DNA of 64,000 nt from Thermoanaerobacterium thermosaccharolyticum DSM 571. Its GTDB lineage: Bacteria; Bacillota; Thermoanaerobacteria; Thermoanaerobacterales; Thermoanaerobacteraceae. The notes beneath the pieces were generated by a model. It was given only the letters and a program-made list of their open reading frames with translations, was not told where the DNA came from and searched no databases. Within the stretch, counting starts at the first letter, position 1, and each line of letters starts with the position of its first letter. This document shows, in pieces, positions 63,583 to 64,000 of the stretch. The stretch is from the NCBI RefSeq assembly GCF_000145615.1, contig NC_014410.1, positions 1,096,001-1,160,000 on the forward strand, read 5' to 3'. The position numbers and the translations under genes are program-made.

Positions 63583-64000
63583 ATGTTAGATATTAAAAGC
63601 AAGTTAGATAATTTATTGATGAGAGTGAATAAACCTGCCCGTTATACAGGCGGTGAAATAAATTCTGTAATTAAAGATGCAAATAGTGTTGACATCCGGT
63701 TTGCCTTTGCATTTCCTGACGTTTACGAAGTCGGAATGTCGCATTTGGGATTGAAAATACTTTATCATCTAATGAACGATAGAGATGATACATATTGCGA
63801 AAGGGTATTTGCTCCATGGGTAGATATGGAAAACCTAATGCGAGAAAATGACATACCGCTTTTTTCACTTGAAACTAAAACACCTCTTAATATGTTTGAC
63901 ATTATAGGATTTACGCTGCAATACGAATTAAGCTACACAAACATATTAAACATGTTAGATTTATCTAAAATTCCAGTGAGAAGCAAGGATAGACATGGCT
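63583..64000 (+). CDS. Radical SAM protein (TIGR03960 type), 5' part
   Basis: First 139 codons of a gene cut by the window edge. The N-terminus (NKPARYTGGEINSVIKD, FAFPDVYEVGMSHLGLKILYHLMND, ERVFAPWVDMENLMREN) matches the B12-binding radical SAM family TIGR03960, usually followed by a TIGR03936 partner and rng/rplU in Clostridia. ATG follows TAGGAGG. The SAM cysteine motif would lie beyond the window. Confidence 0.85.
   Translation, partial: MLDIKSKLDNLLMRVNKPARYTGGEINSVIKDANSVDIRFAFAFPDVYEVGMSHLGLKILYHLMNDRDDTYCERVFAPWVDMENLMRENDIPLFSLETKTPLNMFDIIGFTLQYELSYTNILNMLDLSKIPVRSKDRHG

Noticed and set aside
1-64000. CRISPR arrays, rRNA genes, prophage structural genes
   Set aside because: No regularly spaced repeats, rRNA sequence or phage head/tail genes were seen; the only mobile features are the intron and recombinase region.

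Overview
This looks like chromosome from a thermophilic, anaerobic, spore-forming, low-GC Firmicute of the Thermoanaerobacterium/Thermoanaerobacter type. The evidence is AT-rich codon use, frequent TTG/GTG starts with strong AGGAGG-type ribosome sites, sporulation genes (CotF-like coat proteins, SpoIVFA/SpoIVFB), SLH-domain surface proteins, a trimeric [FeFe] hydrogenase operon and a separate sensory-type [FeFe] hydrogenase. The genus call is an inference; no 16S gene is present.

Layout. 0-3.4 kb: an NDH-2 fused to a DoxX-like membrane domain, divergent from an EetB/HepS-like membrane protein and a polyprenyl diphosphate synthase. This trio resembles part of a flavin-based extracellular electron transfer (FLEET) locus. 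3.4-12.2 kb: isoaspartyl dipeptidase, a MocR regulator, two CotF-like proteins, an SLH-anchored GH18 protein, bactofilin plus M23 peptidase, a glycosyltransferase and small genes. 12.2-19.1 kb: the accessory region. An amidase gene is followed by a secreted toxin/immunity pair with a strong promoter and palindromic operator, a group IIC intron lodged exactly behind the pair's terminator with a gutted reverse transcriptase, a 214-bp duplicate of the amidase 5' end starting exactly at the intron 3' end, a 42-codon ORF and a large serine recombinase. A 23-bp sequence recurs at both sides of this 5.5-kb stretch.

19.1-28.6 kb: superoxide dismutase, YwlG-like protein, then a Crp/Fnr regulator, an HMA metallochaperone and a P1B-type ATPase. 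Two TTGAT-N4-ATCAC boxes in class II position suggest a small self-activated regulon. SLH/YcdB-like protein, GH18 protein, PspC protein and an amino-acid permease follow. 28.7-42.6 kb: L,D-transpeptidase, ECF sigma/anti-sigma pair with its own ECF-like promoter, polA, coaE, lytic transglycosylases, pncB, tRNA-Leu(GAG), a frameshifted AEC transporter, a c-di-AMP (ydaO) riboswitch before an NlpC/P60 hydrolase, and typA.

42.8-51.9 kb: a hydrogen-related block. The first operon encodes two DRTGG proteins, an RsbW-like ATPase, a sensory [FeFe]-hydrogenase-like protein and a PHP protein. The second encodes HydC (NuoE-like), a HATPase, a thioredoxin-like ferredoxin, HydB (NuoF-like) and HydA, behind a promoter with an inverted repeat. 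51.9-64 kb: the conserved shape/division block maf-radC-mreBCD-PBP2-minCDE-rodA-mgsA-spoIVFA-spoIVFB, ending in a radical SAM gene cut by the window edge. Start codons were chosen by Shine-Dalgarno spacing, so several differ from the longest possible reading frame.
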